DNA of 49,443 nucleotides from Alphaproteobacteria bacterium MarineAlpha5_Bin5 (lineage in GTDB: Bacteria > Pseudomonadota > Alphaproteobacteria > HIMB59 > GCA-002718135): contig PTKZ01000012.1 of assembly GCA_002938205.1 (NCBI GenBank), positions 1 through 49,443 on the forward strand, read 5' to 3'. The notes beneath the pieces are model-generated. The model ran no database searches. It was not told where the DNA came from and saw nothing but the letters and a program-made list of their open reading frames with translations. Of the stretch, positions 47,437-49,443 are shown in pieces. Every line of letters starts with the position of its first letter. The first letter of the stretch is position 1. A program made the translations under genes and the position numbers.

Positions 47437-48450
47437 TTAACCTCCAGTACAAGTATCTACATTATCTGGCAAGCAGATATCAAGCCCTGTATATATTGCA
47501 TTATTAGAAGCATCATCAACAGCTCTTAAATTACCTTCAATGACTTCTTTAAGAATATATACTGAATCATATCCCATTTGATATGGTTTTTGACCAACTT
47601 GAGCGTGACTTAACCCAGCTTTTAAAGCTTCAAGTTGCTGTGGTAAAGTATCAGCAACTACTAATAAAGTTTTTTTACTGCTTACTCTATCCATATGCGC
47701 CATTACTGCATCTTTATAAGCAGCTTCTGCAAATTGAGGCCAACCTCCTACTGGAACAAATGCACCTAGATCTTCATATTTATTCATAACATCAGCCATT
47801 TGTTGAACTGATAATGCAACGTCGTCATTAGAATAAACTGGACATCCATCAACTTCAGTCCAACCATTTTGACCTTCAAGACGTGGTCCTGGAGGTTCTG
47901 AAGACGCTGATCCAACTACAGTATCTCTAAAGCCTTGCATTCTTTCGTTTAAATTATTTGCAGCGGCTCCTCCTGAAAGCAGACAAACACTTCCTCCCCC
48001 AGGTTTAAGTTCCATAGTAATTTTGGCTAAATTAACACCAATAGCATAATTATGTGTACCAACATAAGCTAAACGCAAATCTCTATCTTCAGCTTGTAAG
48101 TCTGAATCAAAAGTTATAATCGGCACATTGTTAACATTTTGTTTTCGCAGCAATTTTCCCATTGCTGGAGCATTTGAAGGAGCCATAGAAATTCCATCAA
48201 CTCCTTTTGCTAACAAATCTGATACAATTTGCAATTGTTCTTCCTCATTATGTTGAGCCGGACCAATAAATACACAACTTACACCTTCTAATTCTTCAGC
48301 AGCTTTAGCACAACCTGCAGCAGCTGGTTCATAAAAAGGATTTTGCATCATTTTTGGGACAACATAGAAAATCAAGCTTTTAGCATTAGCGCTAGAAAGA
48401 CTTAAAAATATAAAAGAAAAAACAACTAAAATTAAAGATTTTAATTTCAT
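47437..48450 (-). CDS. Periplasmic sugar-binding protein of ABC transporter
   Basis: 337 residues. Sec signal peptide at residues 1-23 with cleavage expected after ANA. Mature protein belongs to the Peripla_BP_4 (ribose/rhamnose/autoinducer-2) cluster: VVPKMMQNPFYEPAAAGCAKA, GVDGISMAPSNA, ITFDSDL, LSGGAAANNLNERMQGFRD. Several cysteines are present, including CLPDNVDTCTGG at the C-terminus, possibly a disulfide. Strong Shine-Dalgarno GGGAGG (48460-48465), 9 bases before the ATG. First gene of the operon; the ligand is inferred to be a deoxyhexose from neighbours. Confidence 0.88.
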   Translation of the reverse strand: MKLKSLILVVFSFIFLSLSSANAKSLIFYVVPKMMQNPFYEPAAAGCAKAAEELEGVSCVFIGPAQHNEEEQLQIVSDLLAKGVDGISMAPSNAPAMGKLLRKQNVNNVPIITFDSDLQAEDRDLRLAYVGTHNYAIGVNLAKITMELKPGGGSVCLLSGGAAANNLNERMQGFRDTVVGSASSEPPGPRLEGQNGWTEVDGCPVYSNDDVALSVQQMADVMNKYEDLGAFVPVGGWPQFAEAAYKDAVMAHMDRVSSKKTLLVVADTLPQQLEALKAGLSHAQVGQKPYQMGYDSVYILKEVIEGNLRAVDDASNNAIYTGLDICLPDNVDTCTGG

Positions 48451-48498
48451 AATAATTTTCCTCCCGTGAAATTTGATAAATATTTAAAAATAAAAAAA

Positions 48499-48546
48499 TT
48501 GAATTATCAATATATATTTGAAAATAATTGTTGAATTTTGATAATT
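48499..48546. promoter_or_regulatory. Divergent promoter/operator region of the sugar operon
   Basis: The 130-bp gap between the binding-protein gene (-) and the regulator (+) contains a perfect inverted repeat, AATTATCAA (48502-48510) and TTGATAATT (48538-48546), centres 36 bp apart. TTGAATT occurs near both arms. A forward promoter could use TTGAAA (48518-48523) and GATAAT (48540-48545), spaced 16 bp. A minus-strand promoter could use the left arm as -35. The DeoR-type protein next door is the likely ligand-controlled repressor. AT-richness weakens all of this. Confidence 0.4.
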
Positions 48547-48580
48547 ATTGATTATTTATGATTTTTTTTGAAAATTTTAT

Positions 48581-49333
48581 ATGAAATACATTGAAAGATC
48601 AGAGAAAATTCTAAATATATTAAGCCGTGTAAAATACTTAACATATAATCAATTACAAAAAAAAATAGGTCATTCTGAATCCACAATAAGAAGAGATATA
48701 TACAAATTAGCTATAAAAGGGCAGGTTGTAGTTTCCCATGGCTCTATAAGTGCTGGTAATTTATCTAGTAATAAATATTTATATGAAAATACAGATAATT
48801 TGATCCAAAAACAAAAAATTTCTAAAAAAGCAGCATCTCTTGTCACAGAAAACGATTCCATAATTATTAATGGAGGGTCAACTTGCTATTATATGAGTGA
48901 ATATATAAACAAACTCAATGTTAGCATATTTACTAATTCATTTATTTTAGCTAATAGATTTGTTGAGAAAAGTAGCGTAAATGTTAGCATTGGGGGTGGA
49001 ACTATAATTACAAATGATCAATTAATTTACTCCCCACATAAAGAAAATATTATTGAACATCTTTATGCATCAAAATATTTTTTAGGTGCTAAATCTATCA
49101 CTAAAATTGGTTTATTAGAAAGTGATCCACTCATAATAAATTACGATAATTTACTCATGAAAAGAGCACAAAAAACAATCGTATTGGCTGACAGCTCTAA
49201 ATTTAGATTTAAAAAAGGATGCTATTCTTCGATAGGTTTAGAAAATATTAATACAATTATTACTGATGCAGGTGTTAAAGACGAAGATATTAAGATATTA
49301 GAAGAATTTAAAGTTAAAATAATAATAGTTTAA
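48581..49333 (+). CDS. DeoR-family transcriptional regulator of the sugar operon
   Basis: 250 residues. N-terminal winged helix (about 1-55) with LTYNQLQKKIGHSESTIRRD, the DeoR recognition-helix pattern. C-terminal DeoRC sugar-phosphate-sensing domain with INGGSTCYYMSEYI, FTNSFILANRF, SIGGGTII and ADSSKF. Divergent from the operon, as rhaR is in Rhizobium, so it probably represses it and releases DNA on binding a phosphorylated intermediate. No Shine-Dalgarno before the ATG at 48581. Convergent with the partial gene at the right edge (2-bp gap). Confidence 0.88.
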   Translation: MKYIERSEKILNILSRVKYLTYNQLQKKIGHSESTIRRDIYKLAIKGQVVVSHGSISAGNLSSNKYLYENTDNLIQKQKISKKAASLVTENDSIIINGGSTCYYMSEYINKLNVSIFTNSFILANRFVEKSSVNVSIGGGTIITNDQLIYSPHKENIIEHLYASKYFLGAKSITKIGLLESDPLIINYDNLLMKRAQKTIVLADSSKFRFKKGCYSSIGLENINTIITDAGVKDEDIKILEEFKVKIIIV

Positions 49334-49335
49334 AA

Positions 49336-49443
49336 TTATTTATTTTGAGCTTTAAATATTTTGCCACTAAATTTACATTTATTAGATGCTAGAAACATGA
49401 ACTTGTCTAAAATTTTTTCCGGAGGTAGATTTTTTCTAGGATT
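49336..49443 (-). CDS. Short-chain dehydrogenase, C-terminal fragment cut by window edge
   Basis: 35 residues open to the right edge, ending at the stop at 49336-49338. The segment PPEKILDKFMFLASNKC followed by a SGKIF motif fits the C-terminus of classical SDR enzymes (PEDVAxxVxFLASD...GxL). Substrate unknown; it may belong to the sugar locus. Only the tail is visible, so the family call is tentative. Confidence 0.5.
   Translation of the reverse strand, partial: NPRKNLPPEKILDKFMFLASNKCKFSGKIFKAQNK

Noticed and set aside
1..49443. CRISPR arrays, insertion sequences, prophage genes, restriction systems, toxin-antitoxin pairs
   Set aside because: No regularly spaced repeats, transposase, integrase, Cas or toxin motifs were seen in any gene or gap.

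Overview
This is a very AT-rich (roughly 30% G+C by eye), densely packed chromosomal window from an alphaproteobacterium, most likely a streamlined marine lineage of the SAR11 / HIMB59 / AEGEAN-169 kind. The evidence is the alphaproteobacterial neighbourhood ChvG-like kinase / ahcY / tsaE / amgK / murU / trxA / folC / accD / trpABF, an NrnC-type nanoRNase, an NDUFA9-like protein, very short intergenic gaps and frequent gene overlaps. The lineage is an inference; no rRNA gene is present to confirm it.

Layout. (1) 1-5393, + strand: 3' end of a ChvG-like sensor kinase, then ahcY-metK (S-adenosylmethionine cycle), tsaE (tRNA t6A), amgK-murU (cell-wall MurNAc recycling) and trxA. (2) 18242 down to 5388, - strand: fifteen genes with no gap above 5 bp, namely nrnC, kdsD, lptC, lptA, lptB, aroA, cmk, rpsA, ihfB, pyrF, trpF, trpB, trpA, accD, folC. 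(3) 18311-25284, + strand: NDUFA9-like protein and the two glutamate synthase subunits gltD-gltB. (4) 25304-29105: an alpha/beta hydrolase and three glycosyltransferases (one GT4, two GT9) that look like surface-polysaccharide genes. (5) 29253-35755, + strand: infC, a structured GC-rich leader, rpmI, rplT, pheS, pheT, lepA.

(6) From 35760 the window turns accessory. Two paralogous GT22-type (ALG9/PIG-B-like) polytopic mannosyltransferases flank a DPM1/ALG5-like polyprenyl-phosphate hexose synthase, followed by an unrecognised polytopic membrane protein and an SMR-like small membrane protein that lacks the family's catalytic glutamate. (7) 41886-42146 is non-coding and holds a 5'-half fragment of tRNA-Ser(GGA) and an intrinsic terminator. 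(8) 42147-49333 is a sugar operon best read as L-rhamnose catabolism: a divergent DeoR-type regulator, periplasmic binding protein, single-domain ABC ATPase, permease, a fused class II aldolase / short-chain dehydrogenase, and a RhaK-type kinase. The isomerase and mutarotase needed to complete the pathway are not in the window. The right edge carries the C-terminus of another short-chain dehydrogenase.

How the parts work together: the core half is housekeeping (SAM recycling, LPS transport and Kdo supply, aromatic amino acids, translation, ammonia assimilation). The accessory half combines an unusual lipid-linked mannosylation gene set with a compact sugar uptake operon whose outer end is marked by the tRNA fragment. 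No CRISPR array, transposase, integrase or complete tRNA/rRNA gene was found, and no stretch over 300 bp lacks a gene.
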